Shown here one piece after another: positions 7,312-16,201 of a stretch of 36,609 nucleotides of DNA. Numbering within the stretch: the stretch's first letter is position 1; the number at the start of each line of letters is the position of its first letter. This stretch comes from Pseudomonas sp. P818 (GTDB taxonomy: Bacteria > Pseudomonadota > Gammaproteobacteria > Pseudomonadales > Pseudomonadaceae). Position numbers and translations under genes: made by a program. The stretch is from contig NZ_ATKM01000022.1 of assembly GCF_000418555.1 (NCBI RefSeq), positions 1-36,609 on the forward strand. Reading direction: 5' to 3'. Below the pieces are notes generated by a model. It saw only the letters and a program-made list of their open reading frames with translations. It did not search any database and was not told the DNA's origin.

Positions 7312-8067
7312 TCAAACGGTCTTCAAGCCCCCACTTGAAAGGCTGCGCGCCCGATCACGACGCCTCTTGTTGGCCAGACTCAACCTGCGCATCAGGTACC
7401 TGAGCCGCCAGCCCAAGGGCTTGTCGATAGCGGCTAGCAACAACGGAACCTCTTCGGCGAAATCGACATCATCGGTTTCATCGTGAATATCCACGAAGAC
7501 TCGCCGTTCGATGGCCTTGCTATCGGCCAATGGCAGTCCCGCCATCAATCGATAGAACGACCAGAAGCTCTGGTCTCCCGTTTCCTGATAAAACTTGATG
7601 GCACGCTCCAGCGCAACCCGCGCGCGCGCACGGTCAGCATCGGCGATACGCACTGCGAACAGTTCGCCATAATCCTTGAAGGTGTAGGCGCTACGCCCGT
7701 CGCGCCCATAGAAACGAGTGTCCCGACTCGCCAGGATGGTGTCGATGGCCGCCTCGGAGTAATACACATCACTGTACAGCACCAGCAGATCACCGGCTGC
7801 AGCCACGGCTTCAGCCGCGAGCAGACTATGAGCCTTGGTTTCTCGCTGCAGCGGACACCAGCTCGGCACGGGATAACTCGCCAATGCCTCACTAGCAGTC
7901 AGCAACCAAGGAGCTTTCACGCCGCGCTCTGCGAGCAGGCGCAACGTACGCGCGAGAAGGGTTTCACCACGCACCTGGATCAATTGTTTGGGAACTGCAG
8001 GCTCAGCCCAACGAGCCTGTTTTACACCGTTCTCCGCAGCCAGAATCAACACTGCCAGACCATTCAT
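7312..8067 (-). CDS. Putative GT-A-fold nucleotidyltransferase, substrate unknown
   Basis: A 251-residue protein with the layout of NTP-transferase (sugar-1-phosphate or choline-phosphate type) enzymes. It shows an N-terminal VLILAAENG (residues 6-14, in place of LAAGxGxR), PKQL at 26-29, a central LLVLYSDVYY with D100 as likely metal ligand, and a late DIHDETDDVDF (193-203) that could give the second acidic ligand. The usual GTR/GSR after LAAG is altered to ENGVKQ, so activity is uncertain. The C-terminus is rich in Arg/Lys. AAGGTG lies upstream of the start. The gene stands alone between the gbcA terminator and typA, with no sugar or lipopolysaccharide genes near. Base use is less GC-biased than its neighbours, so transfer is possible. 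Confidence 0.6.
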   Translation of the reverse strand: MNGLAVLILAAENGVKQARWAEPAVPKQLIQVRGETLLARTLRLLAERGVKAPWLLTASEALASYPVPSWCPLQRETKAHSLLAAEAVAAAGDLLVLYSDVYYSEAAIDTILASRDTRFYGRDGRSAYTFKDYGELFAVRIADADRARARVALERAIKFYQETGDQSFWSFYRLMAGLPLADSKAIERRVFVDIHDETDDVDFAEEVPLLLAAIDKPLGWRLRYLMRRLSLANKRRRDRARSLSSGGLKTV

Positions 8068-8176
8068 TGGATTACACCTTCCTAGACGCCGTCATGCAGG
8101 CAGCGGCCTGAAGCAATCGGCTCCGCCCGCACGCTCTCTCAACTCCATAAACACGCGATGCCGAATATGAAATGCA

Positions 8177-8208
8177 AAGGCCCCGCCAGATCACTCTGAC
8201 AGGGCCTT
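8177..8208 (-). terminator. Terminator after typA
   Basis: Read on the minus strand, AAGGCCCTGTCAGA pairs with TCTGGCGGGGCCTT around a GTGA loop (14 pairs, including two G-T), then TTGCATTTC. It lies 41 bases past the typA stop. The rest of 8068-8249 shows no gene or recognisable motif. Confidence 0.8.
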
Positions 8209-8249
8209 GCTTTCACCTGTCGCTTGCGGCTTGAAGCCTGCAGCCGATT

Positions 8250-10070
8250 TTAGACCTTGGCGCGTTCGAAGCGCTTGCGGTCGTTCTCGTTCAGGTACTT
8301 CTTGCGCAGACGGATCGACTTCGGCGTCACTTCCACCAGCTCGTCATCGGCGATGAATTCCAGCGCCTGCTCGAGGGTGAACTTGATCGGCGGAACCAGG
8401 GCGATGACTTCGTCCTTGCCGGAAGCGCGCATGTTGTCGAGCTTCTTGCCCTTGGTGGGGTTGATCACCAGGTCGTTGTCACGGCTGTTGATGCCACACA
8501 GCTGGCCTTCGTAGATGTCCTGACCCGGCTCGAGGAACAGCTTGCCGCGCGCCTGCAGGGTTTCCAGCGAGTAGGTCAGCGCGGTGCCGGTGGCCATGGA
8601 GACCAGTACGCCGTTCTGACGGTTGGTGACTTCACCGGCCTTGATCGCGCCGTAGTGGCTGAAGGTCGAGGTCAGGATGCCGCTGCCCGAGGTCAGGGTC
8701 AGGAAGTTGTTACGGAAGCCGATCAGACCGCGTGCCGGGATGGTGTACTCCAGGCGGATACGACCCTTGCCGTCGGGAACCATGTTGGTCAGATCGCCCT
8801 TGCGCAGGCCCATCTGCTCCATCACCGAACCCTGGTGCTGTTCTTCGATGTCGATGGTGACGTTCTCGTACGGCTCCTGCTTCTCGCCGGCTTCGTTCTC
8901 GATGATCACTACTTCAGGACGGCCGACGGCCAGCTCGAAGCCTTCACGGCGCATGGTTTCGATCAGTACCGACAGGTGCAGTTCACCACGGCCGGAGACC
9001 TTGAACTTCTCCGGGGTCTCGCCCGGCTCGACGCGCAGGGCGACGTTGTGCAGCAGTTCTTTTTCCAGACGGTCCTTGATGTTGCGGCTGGTAACGAACT
9101 TGCCTTCCTTGCCGGCGAACGGCGAGTCGTTGACCTGGAAGGTCATGCTCACGGTCGGCTGGTCAACGGTCAGCGGCGGCAGAGCCTCGACGTTGTTCTG
9201 GTCGCACAGAGTGTCGGAGATGTACAGCTCGTCCATACCCGATACGCAGACGATGTCGCCAGCCTGGGCTTCCTGAACTTCGACGCGCTGCAGGCCGGAG
9301 TGGCCCATGATTTTCAGGATACGGCCGTTGCGCTTCTTGCCGTCGGCGCCGATGGCGGTCACCGGGCTGTTGGCCTTGATGGTGCCGCGAGCGATGCGGC
9401 CGATGCCGATCACGCCGAGGAAGCTGTTGTAGTCCAGCTGCGAGATCTGCATCTGGAACGGACCGTTGACGTCGACGACCGGCGCCGGGACGTGATCGAC
9501 GATGGCCTGGAACAGGGCATCCATGTTGTCGTCCATCTTCTCGTGGTCCATGCCGGCGATGCCGTTCAGGGCCGAGGCGTAGACGATCGGGAAGTCCAGC
9601 TGCTCGTCGGTGGCGCCGAGGTTGTCGAACAGGTCGAAGATCTGGTCGATGACCCAGTCAGGGCGCGCGCCCGGACGGTCGATCTTGTTGACCACGACGA
9701 TCGGACGCAGACCGGCCTTGAACGCCTTCTGGGTCACGAAGCGGGTTTGCGGCATCGGGCCGTCCTGGGCGTCGACCACCAGCAGCACGGAGTCGACCAT
9801 GCTCATCACGCGCTCTACTTCACCGCCGAAGTCGGCGTGCCCGGGGGTGTCGACGATGTTGATGTTGTAGTCGTTCCACTTCAGCGCGGTGTTCTTGGCC
9901 AGAATGGTGATGCCGCGCTCTTTTTCCTGGTCGTTGGAGTCCATGACGCGCTCGTTTTCCGCTTCTTTGCGGTCGAGGGTGCCGGACAGACGCAGGAGTT
10001 TGTCGACGAGGGTGGTTTTGCCATGGTCAACGTGGGCGATGATGGCGATGTTGCGCAGTTTTTCGATCAC
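8250..10070 (-). CDS. typA: Ribosome-associated GTPase TypA/BipA
   Basis: A 606-residue translational GTPase related to EF-G that binds 70S ribosomes and helps 50S assembly, stress growth and, in pseudomonads, virulence traits. G1 is AHVDHGKTT near residues 12-20; the switch region is ERGITILAKN; G3 is DTPGHADF; G4 is NKIDRPGA; the C-terminal BipA domain contains GLIGFRNNFLT. The length is as expected. It lies downstream of thiI on the same strand with a 150-bp gap and is closed by its own terminator. PA5117-PA5118 of P. aeruginosa have the same order. Confidence 0.97.
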   Translation of the reverse strand: MIEKLRNIAIIAHVDHGKTTLVDKLLRLSGTLDRKEAENERVMDSNDQEKERGITILAKNTALKWNDYNINIVDTPGHADFGGEVERVMSMVDSVLLVVDAQDGPMPQTRFVTQKAFKAGLRPIVVVNKIDRPGARPDWVIDQIFDLFDNLGATDEQLDFPIVYASALNGIAGMDHEKMDDNMDALFQAIVDHVPAPVVDVNGPFQMQISQLDYNSFLGVIGIGRIARGTIKANSPVTAIGADGKKRNGRILKIMGHSGLQRVEVQEAQAGDIVCVSGMDELYISDTLCDQNNVEALPPLTVDQPTVSMTFQVNDSPFAGKEGKFVTSRNIKDRLEKELLHNVALRVEPGETPEKFKVSGRGELHLSVLIETMRREGFELAVGRPEVVIIENEAGEKQEPYENVTIDIEEQHQGSVMEQMGLRKGDLTNMVPDGKGRIRLEYTIPARGLIGFRNNFLTLTSGSGILTSTFSHYGAIKAGEVTNRQNGVLVSMATGTALTYSLETLQARGKLFLEPGQDIYEGQLCGINSRDNDLVINPTKGKKLDNMRASGKDEVIALVPPIKFTLEQALEFIADDELVEVTPKSIRLRKKYLNENDRKRFERAKV

Positions 10071-10186
10071 TGTGTGTATCTCGATCAGAGGATTCGGTGT
10101 GTCGCCCAGCCTGGACGACGAATATGAAGAAAACGGGTTCAGCGAGCTGAGTCAGGTATCGCCGTTAGCGAAAGGTCGGGAGGGCG

Positions 10187-10206
10187 ATGGCGGATACTCC
10201 CGCCAT
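10187..10206. other. Small inverted repeat between thiI and typA
   Basis: ATGGCGG and CCGCCAT form a 7-bp perfect stem around six bases, 14 bases past the thiI stop on the minus strand. There is no T-run. It may be a weak thiI terminator; the remaining 116 bases up to typA show no other clear signal. Confidence 0.35.
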
Positions 10207-10220
10207 TCAACCCCGGCGTC

Positions 10221-11675
10221 CTATGCCGGACGATAAACGCGCACATTGGCATGCCCCTCGCTCAGCAGGTGATGGGCATGCAGGCGGCTCATGACGCCCT
10301 TGTCGCAATACAGCAGGTACTGGCGGTTCTCATCCAGTTCCTTGAATTTGTTGTTCAGCGCGTAGAACGGCAGCGCCTGTACCTCGACACCCGGCACGTC
10401 CAACGGCTCGTCTTCGGCAGCATCGGGATGGCGAATGTCGATGACGATCTGCCCGGCCAGGGCCTCGCGCACTTCCTCGACCTGCACGTCCTTGCCCAAC
10501 TCGTCGATTACCCGATCGATGGGCAGCTGGGTGGCGCGCTCCAGGGCACGATCGAGGATGGCCATGTCGAACTGCGCCTCCTCCTTCTCCACGCGGTAAC
10601 CGCGCGCCTTGGTGGTCGGGTTGACCGAGATCACGCCGCAATACTCGGGCATGTTCTTGGCGAATTCGGCGGTGCCGATCTGCGTGGCGGTGTCGATGAT
10701 GTCCTGCTTGTGGCTGGCGATCAGCGGGCGCATCACCAGCATGTCGGTGGCCGAATCGATTACCGCCAGGTTGGTCAGGGTCTGGCTCGATACCTGACTG
10801 ATCGCCTCACCGGTAACCAGCGCCTCGATCTGCAGTTTCTCGGCGACCCGAGTAGCCGCACGCAGCATCATGCGCTTGAGGATGACGCCCATCTGGCTAT
10901 TGTCGACCTTGCCGAGAATCTCGCCGACCACTTCTTCGAACGGCACGCTGATGAACAGCACACGCTGAGAGCGGCCGAACTTTTGCCAGATATAGTGCGC
11001 CACTTCCATCACGCCCAATTCATGGGCACGGCCACCCAGATTGAAGAAACAGAAGTGGCTGACCAGACCGCGACGCATCATCTGATAGGCCGCGACGGTG
11101 GAGTCGAAACCGCCGCTCATCAGCACCAGAGTCTGTTCCAGCGAACCGAGCGGGTAGCCGCCCAGGCCTTCGTGACGGTTGTGCACCACGAAGAGGCGCT
11201 GGTCACGAATCTCCATACGCACTTCGACTTCCGGCTTCTTCAAATCGATACCGGCTGCACCACATTCCTGGCGCAGGCGCGAGCCGACGTGGCGCTCGAC
11301 ATCGATGGAGCTGAAGGCGTGCTTGCCACCCCGCTTGCAGCGCACAGCGAAGATCTTGCCCGGCAGCTGATCGGCGTAGTGGCGCTTGCAGTGCTCGGTG
11401 ATGTCGTCCAGATCGCCCAGCGGGTATTCGTTGACCTCGAGGAACAGGCCGATGCCCGGCGTGTTGCGCAGGCGTTCGGTCATTTCGGCGAGCAGCCTGG
11501 GGTCGTCGAGGTCGGTTTCGACCTCCAGATTGTCCCAGACACCGGTCACCCGCAGCTCGGGGTCAAGATCACGCAGCACGGCGCGAATGTTCTTCCCCAA
11601 CTGGCGGATGAACTGCTTGCGCACCGGGCGACTCTTGATGGTGATTTCCGGGAAAACTTTGACGATCAGCTTCAT
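10221..11675 (-). CDS. thiI: tRNA 4-thiouridine/thiazole sulfurtransferase ThiI
   Basis: A 484-residue enzyme that adenylates U8 of tRNA and transfers sulfur to give 4-thiouridine, and also supplies sulfur for the thiamine thiazole ring. Domains: ferredoxin-like N-terminus and THUMP (about 1-165), PP-loop ATPase with SGGFDS at 187-192, and a C-terminal rhodanese domain (about 400-484) with the sulfur-carrying cysteine C457 in LLYCDKGVMSR. The rhodanese domain is present, as in the long E. coli form, so thiazole synthesis is supported. The frame extends upstream to 11738, but ThiI proteins begin MKLIVKVFPE, so 11675 is used. Divergent from glnA. Confidence 0.96.
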   Translation of the reverse strand: MKLIVKVFPEITIKSRPVRKQFIRQLGKNIRAVLRDLDPELRVTGVWDNLEVETDLDDPRLLAEMTERLRNTPGIGLFLEVNEYPLGDLDDITEHCKRHYADQLPGKIFAVRCKRGGKHAFSSIDVERHVGSRLRQECGAAGIDLKKPEVEVRMEIRDQRLFVVHNRHEGLGGYPLGSLEQTLVLMSGGFDSTVAAYQMMRRGLVSHFCFFNLGGRAHELGVMEVAHYIWQKFGRSQRVLFISVPFEEVVGEILGKVDNSQMGVILKRMMLRAATRVAEKLQIEALVTGEAISQVSSQTLTNLAVIDSATDMLVMRPLIASHKQDIIDTATQIGTAEFAKNMPEYCGVISVNPTTKARGYRVEKEEAQFDMAILDRALERATQLPIDRVIDELGKDVQVEEVREALAGQIVIDIRHPDAAEDEPLDVPGVEVQALPFYALNNKFKELDENRQYLLYCDKGVMSRLHAHHLLSEGHANVRVYRPA

Positions 11676-11772
11676 GAATAGGCCGCCCGCTTGGGGGACG
11701 AAAAAACAGGGGCGCGGATTATAGCGGAAATTGTTCAAGCTTTGACCAAAAATACTGCAGCACCCAAACAGC

Positions 11773-11819
11773 GCACCAAAATAGGTCTTTTCTATAAATG
11801 CCAGCCCTCAAATGGTGCA
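11773..11819 (+). promoter_or_regulatory. NtrC-type upstream activator sites of glnA
   Basis: Two imperfect matches to the NtrC site TGCACCA-N3-TGGTGCA are seen. The first is GCACCA-AAA-TAGGTC at 11773-11787. The second is CCCTCA-AA-TGGTGCA at 11805-11819, with one excellent half. They lie 70-120 bp upstream of the sigma-54 promoter, the normal place for NtrC enhancers. Confidence 0.65.
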
Positions 11820-11891
11820 AATATCCATGCGAAATTGGCGCGCAGGCGGCGCAGCGCCTGAGTTTCGCGGCCTCTGCCCAATAAAGGGCAC

Positions 11892-11907
11892 TGGCATGCA
11901 ATTTGCT
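11892..11907 (+). promoter_or_regulatory. Sigma-54 promoter of glnA
   Basis: TGGCATGCAATTTGCT matches the -24/-12 consensus TGGCAC-N5-TTGCW. The invariant GG and GC are exactly 10 bases apart. Transcription would start near 11918, leaving an 87-base leader before glnA. Confidence 0.85.
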
Positions 11908-12004
11908 CCCTTGTGAGGCAGGTCGCCCTGAAGGAGTATCCCGCCGGGCTTCACCGCACATATCGGGGCTCCACGAAGCGAGCCTTTTCCATCTGGAGGA
12001 CAAC

Positions 12005-13411
12005 ATGTCTAAGGCTGTTCAACTGATCAAAGAACACGACGTGAAGTGGGTAGACCTGCGCTTCACCGACACCAAGGGCAAGCAACACCACGTGACCATG
12101 CCGGCCCGTGACGCCCTGGACGAAGATTTCTTCGAGCACGGAAAGATGTTCGATGGCTCGTCCATCCATGGCTGGAAAGGCATCGAAGCCTCCGACATGA
12201 TCCTGATGCCGGTCGACGAGACCGCCGTACTGGATCCGTTCACCGAAGAGCCGACCCTGATCCTGGTCTGCGACATCATCGAGCCGAGCACCATGCAAGG
12301 CTACGATCGCGACCCGCGCTCCATCGCCAAGCGCGCCGAAGAATTCCTGAAAACCACCGGCATCGGTGACACCGTATTCGTCGGCCCGGAGCCGGAGTTC
12401 TTCATCTTCGACGAAGTGAAGTTCAAGTCCGACATCTCCGGCTCGATGTTCAAGATCTACTCCGAGCAAGGCTCCTGGATGACCGACCAGGACGTCGAAG
12501 GCGGCAACAAGGGCCACCGTCCGGCCGTCAAGGGCGGTTACTTCCCAGTTCCGCCGTGCGACCACGACCACGAAATCCGTACCGCCATGTGCAACGCCAT
12601 GGAGGAAATGGGCCTGGTCGTCGAAGTGCACCACCACGAAGTGGCCACTGCCGGTCAGAACGAAATCGGCGTGAAGTTCAACACCCTGGTCGCCAAAGCT
12701 GACGAAGTTCAGACCCTGAAGTACTGCGTGCACAACGTCGCCGACGCCTACGGCAAGACCGCTACCTTCATGCCGAAGCCGCTGTACGGTGACAACGGTT
12801 CGGGTATGCACGTGCACATGTCGATCTCCAAGGACGGCAAGAACACCTTCGCTGGCGAAGGCTATGCCGGTCTGTCCGAGACCGCTCTGTACTTCATCGG
12901 CGGCATCATCAAGCACGGTAAGGCCCTGAACGGCTTCACCAACCCGTCGACCAACTCCTACAAGCGTCTGGTTCCGGGCTTCGAAGCACCGGTCATGCTG
13001 GCCTACTCGGCTCGCAACCGCTCCGCCTCGATCCGTATCCCCTACGTTGCCAGCCCGAAAGCCCGCCGCATCGAAGCGCGCTTCCCGGACCCGGCTGCCA
13101 ACCCGTACCTGGCCTTCGCTGCTCTGCTGATGGCCGGTATCGACGGTATCCAGAACAAGATCCACCCGGGCGATGCAGCCGACAAGAACCTGTACGACCT
13201 GCCGCCGGAAGAAGGCAAGCTGATCCCGCAGGTGTGCGGCAGTCTGAAGGAAGCCCTGGAAGAGCTGGACAAGGGCCGCGCGTTCCTGACCAAGGGCGGC
13301 GTGTTCTCCGACGACTTCATCGATGCCTACATCGAGCTGAAGTCCGAAGAAGAGATCAAGGTACGTACCTTCGTGCACCCGCTGGAATACGACCTGTACT
13401 ACAGCGTCTAA
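12005..13411 (+). CDS. glnA: Glutamine synthetase type I
   Basis: A 468-residue dodecameric enzyme that makes glutamine from glutamate, ammonia and ATP, the entry point of nitrogen assimilation. It opens MSKAVQLIKEHDVKWVDLRF. Active-site signatures include MFDGSSI, GPEPEFFIF, the NPSTNSYKRLVPGFEAP loop and ASIRIP. The adenylylation tyrosine is Y397 in NLYDLPPEE, so activity should be switched by GlnE. The frame runs upstream to 11903 but the ATG at 12005 has TGGAGGACAAC before it and matches known N-termini. Sigma-54/NtrC control is seen upstream. ntrBC lie 1.7 kb downstream. Confidence 0.98.
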   Translation: MSKAVQLIKEHDVKWVDLRFTDTKGKQHHVTMPARDALDEDFFEHGKMFDGSSIHGWKGIEASDMILMPVDETAVLDPFTEEPTLILVCDIIEPSTMQGYDRDPRSIAKRAEEFLKTTGIGDTVFVGPEPEFFIFDEVKFKSDISGSMFKIYSEQGSWMTDQDVEGGNKGHRPAVKGGYFPVPPCDHDHEIRTAMCNAMEEMGLVVEVHHHEVATAGQNEIGVKFNTLVAKADEVQTLKYCVHNVADAYGKTATFMPKPLYGDNGSGMHVHMSISKDGKNTFAGEGYAGLSETALYFIGGIIKHGKALNGFTNPSTNSYKRLVPGFEAPVMLAYSARNRSASIRIPYVASPKARRIEARFPDPAANPYLAFAALLMAGIDGIQNKIHPGDAADKNLYDLPPEEGKLIPQVCGSLKEALEELDKGRAFLTKGGVFSDDFIDAYIELKSEEEIKVRTFVHPLEYDLYYSV

Positions 13412-13420
13412 GCCTGCGTT

Positions 13421-13481
13421 GCGCCGCCTCGTGCGGCGCGCTTCAAGAGCCCTGCCCGGCCCTGCCTGGCGGGGCTTTTTT
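13421..13481 (+). terminator. Tandem terminator hairpins after glnA
   Basis: The first hairpin is GCGCCGC (13421-13427) with GCGGCGC (13433-13439). The second is AGCCCTGCC (13448-13456) with GGCGGGGCT (13468-13476), followed by TTTTTT. The second is a standard Rho-independent terminator. Confidence 0.88.
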
Positions 13482-13501
13482 ATGGGCACGCAGCAACACC
13501 T

Positions 13502-13567
13502 GTAGGAGCGAGCTCTGCTCGCGAAGCTCTTCAGGTCGCCAGGTTCGCGAGCAGAGCTCGCTCCTAC
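13502..13567. repeat. REPIN (inverted REP pair, GTAGGAGCGAGC type)
   Basis: A 24-base REP starting GTAGGAGCGAGCTCTGCTCG (13502-13525) is followed after 18 bases by its perfect inverted copy (13544-13567). This is the widespread pseudomonad REP, normally mobilised by a RAYT transposase encoded elsewhere. It lies in the glnA-DUF4124 gap. Confidence 0.92.
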
Positions 13568-13680
13568 GGCAGATCCGAGTCCACTTTTTGTAGCCAAACA
13601 TCACAGCCATGGCGCCCTGCGCTTGCCAGGAACCGATAGCAGTGCAAGGCTTAGCGCATCACCCGAGGAAGGATCGGCCC

Positions 13681-14247
13681 ATGCGCCCGCTACTCGCCTG
13701 CCTGTTGCTTGCCCTGGCACTGCCGACCAGTGCGCAGATCTACAAGTACACCGATGCCAACGGCAATACCGTCTTCACCAATCAGCCTCCGGACGGCACG
13801 GCCGCCGAGAGCGTCGAGCTGCCCCCCACCAACACGGTGGAAATGCAGACGCCCAGCATACCGGCGACCAACGACAACACCGCCGCGCAAAGCGAAGCGC
13901 CCTACGCCGAGCTGAGCCTGACCGGTATTCCGGATGATGAAGCCATGCGCGCCAACAACGGCACTTTCATCGTTGGCGTGAACATTCAGCCACGCCTGCA
14001 GCCCGGTCATCGTCTGCGCCTGATTCTCGATGGCGAGCCCTATGGCCAGCCCAGCAATGTCCCGAGCCTGCAGTTGACCAACCTGGACCGCGGCGAACAT
14101 GCACTGGCCGTGGCCGTGATGGCGGGCGACCGCATCATCCAGCAGAGCGCCACCGAGACGTTCACCGTGCAGCGCATCAGCGTCAACAGCCCTGCGCGCC
14201 AGACACCACCACCGCCTCCACGCCCTAAGCCGAAGCCTGCCAATTGA
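13681..14247 (+). CDS. DUF4124-domain exported protein (first of a tandem pair)
   Basis: A 188-residue protein with a signal peptide (MRPLLACLLLALALPTSA, cleaved before QIYKY). The DUF4124 motif follows immediately: IYKYTDANGNTVFTNQPP. The middle is Thr/Pro/Ala-rich linker, then a beta-rich domain (about 85-170) with RLRLILDGEPYGQ and NLDRGEHALAVAVMAG, and a proline-rich tail. The function is unknown; the family is envelope-located. GAGGAAGG sits upstream of the ATG at 13681, which gives a proper signal peptide, unlike the longer reading from 13609. It overlaps nothing and leads into a paralogue two bases later. Corresponds to PA5120/PA5121-type genes between glnA and ntrB in P. aeruginosa. 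Confidence 0.85.
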   Translation: MRPLLACLLLALALPTSAQIYKYTDANGNTVFTNQPPDGTAAESVELPPTNTVEMQTPSIPATNDNTAAQSEAPYAELSLTGIPDDEAMRANNGTFIVGVNIQPRLQPGHRLRLILDGEPYGQPSNVPSLQLTNLDRGEHALAVAVMAGDRIIQQSATETFTVQRISVNSPARQTPPPPPRPKPKPAN

Positions 14248-14249
14248 CT

Positions 14250-14864
14250 ATGCGATTTCCGCTCATCCTGCTTCTGCTCGTCGCGCCACTCGCTTTTGGC
14301 CAGGTCTATACCTACATCGACGCCGAAGGTAACCGCGTATTCACCGACAAGCCACGCAGCAGCAACGCCGAACGGGTGATGCTCGCGCCCTCCAACAGCG
14401 TGGAGCCGAGCCAGCCCGCGTCAACCGTGCGCATGGCACCGCCTGCCGTCACCAAACCGACCGTCCACTACCAGGTGTTGCGCATCCTCGTTCCTGAACC
14501 GGACGCCTCGATCCACAACGGCTCAGGCGACATGATCGTCACCCTCACCAGCGAACCGGGCCTGCTACCCGGCCACAGCTACCGGCTGCTGCTCGATGGC
14601 GAGCCTCAGGGCGAAATCAGCCGGAGTCCGGTGTTTTCCCTGCGGCACGTCGACCGCGGCACGCACCAACTGGTGGCAGAGATCATCGACTCTGCAGGAC
14701 TCATCGTCGAGCGCACGCCGGCTCAGCCCTTTCACATGCACCGCATGAGCCTGGCGCAGAAGCGCAAGGTCAACCCGTGCAAGAAGGATGAATACGGCGT
14801 ACGGCCCGAGTGCCCGCTGAAAGACAAGCCCAAGGAAGACGTCAGCATCCTTCCCTTCTTCTGA
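14250..14864 (+). CDS. DUF4124-domain exported protein (second of a tandem pair)
   Basis: A 204-residue paralogue of the upstream gene. It has a signal peptide (MRFPLILLLLVAPLAFG), then QVYTYIDAEGNRVFTDKP, a short linker and the same C-terminal domain, with YRLLLDGEPQGE and RHVDRGTHQLVAEIIDSAG aligning to the first copy. It ends in a Lys-rich region with two cysteines (NPCKKDEYG and PECPLKDK) that the first copy lacks. It starts two bases after the previous stop, so the pair is one operon produced by duplication. A TTG at 14244 could also start it but the ATG begins the signal peptide. The NtrC site for ntrBC starts five bases after its stop. Confidence 0.84.
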   Translation: MRFPLILLLLVAPLAFGQVYTYIDAEGNRVFTDKPRSSNAERVMLAPSNSVEPSQPASTVRMAPPAVTKPTVHYQVLRILVPEPDASIHNGSGDMIVTLTSEPGLLPGHSYRLLLDGEPQGEISRSPVFSLRHVDRGTHQLVAEIIDSAGLIVERTPAQPFHMHRMSLAQKRKVNPCKKDEYGVRPECPLKDKPKEDVSILPFF

Positions 14865-14868
14865 AGCG

Positions 14869-14901
14869 GATTGCACCTTAATGGTGCAATCCGACGCACC
14901 A
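14869..14901 (+). promoter_or_regulatory. NtrC binding site(s) upstream of ntrBC
   Basis: GATTGCACC (14869-14877) and GGTGCAATC (14883-14891) form a perfect inverted repeat with a 5-base centre, closely fitting TGCACCA-N3-TGGTGCA. An overlapping TGGTGC...GCACCA pair (14882-14901) may be a second dimer site. It lies about 180 bp before the sigma-54 promoter. Confidence 0.75.
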
Positions 14902-15069
14902 CCTCCTAAGCTGTCCCTGTTTTGGGTCGCTTTTCCCCGCCCTGCTCCGTCGCAGTACCAGCAAAACCCGGCAGATCTCACCCAGAGCCATTTTTGACGT
15001 CGCTTGCGACGGCCCAAAGAGGGGCCGTCAGGGATAGCAGGTCACAAAAAATGCGTCTTTTCGGGGCCT

Positions 15070-15085
15070 TGGTTTGCTTCTTGCA
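15070..15085 (+). promoter_or_regulatory. Sigma-54 promoter of ntrBC
   Basis: TGGTTTGCTTCTTGCA keeps the invariant GG and GC ten bases apart, the G at position 7 and TTGCA. It is 31 bases before the ntrB ATG. Together with the NtrC site this implies NtrC autoregulation independent of glnA read-through. Confidence 0.78.
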
Positions 15086-15116
15086 TTTTCCAGCCCATCG
15101 CCGGAACGCACTGCCT

Positions 15117-16201
15117 ATGACCATCAACGACGCGCTGCACCGACTGCTACTCGACAACCTGACCACCGCCACCCTGCTGCTCAACAGCCAGTTGTGCCTT
15201 GAGTACATGAACCCGGCGGCGGAAATGCTCCTGGCCGTCAGCGGCCAGCGCAGCCACGGTCAGTTCATCAGCGACCTGTTCACCGAATCGCCCGAAGCGC
15301 TGTCATCCTTGCGCCAGGCGGTGGAGCAGGCGCATCCGTTCAACAAGCGTGAAGCCGTGCTGACCTCGGTCACCGGCCAGACGCTGACCGTGGACTACGC
15401 GGTGACGCCGCTGTTCAGCAAGGGCGAGACCCTGCTGCTGCTGGAAGTGCACCCGCGCGACCGCCTGCTGCGCATCACCAAGGAAGAGGCGCAGCTGTCC
15501 AAGCAGGAAACCACCAAACTGCTGGTGCGCGGCCTGGCCCATGAGATCAAGAACCCGCTCGGCGGCATTCGCGGCGCCGCCCAGCTGCTGTCGCGCGAAC
15601 TGCCCAACGAAGAGCTCAAGGACTACACCAACGTCATCATCGAAGAGGCCGATCGCCTGAGAAATCTGGTCGACCGCATGCTCGGCTCGAACAAGCTGCC
15701 GTCGCTGGCGATGACCAACGTGCACGAGGTGCTCGAGCGCGTCGCCAACCTGATCGAGGCGGAAGCGCAAGGCAGCATCACTTTGGTGCGCGACTATGAC
15801 CCGAGCATCCCGGACCTGCTGATCGACCGCGAGCAGATGATCCAGGCCGTACTCAATATCGTGCGCAACGCCATGCAGGCCATCGCCGGGCAGAAGCACG
15901 ACATGGGCCTGGGGCGCATCAGCCTGCGCACCCGCACCCTGCGCCAGTTCACCATCGGCCACACCCGCCACCGCCTGGTGGTCAAGGTCGAGATCATCGA
16001 CAACGGCCCCGGCATTCCGCCGGAGCTGCAGGAAACCATCTTCTATCCCATGGTCAGCGGGCGTGCCGACGGCACCGGCCTGGGCCTGGCGATTACCCAG
16101 AACATCATCAGTCAGCACCAGGGCCTGATCGAGTGCGAGAGCCACCCCGGCCACACCGTGTTCTCGATCTTCCTGCCACTGGAACAAGGAGCGACCACGC
16201 C

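Noticed and set aside
8655..10127. 490-codon open frame opposite typA
   Set aside because: TypA motifs on the minus strand are complete; the plus frame has no recognisable domain.
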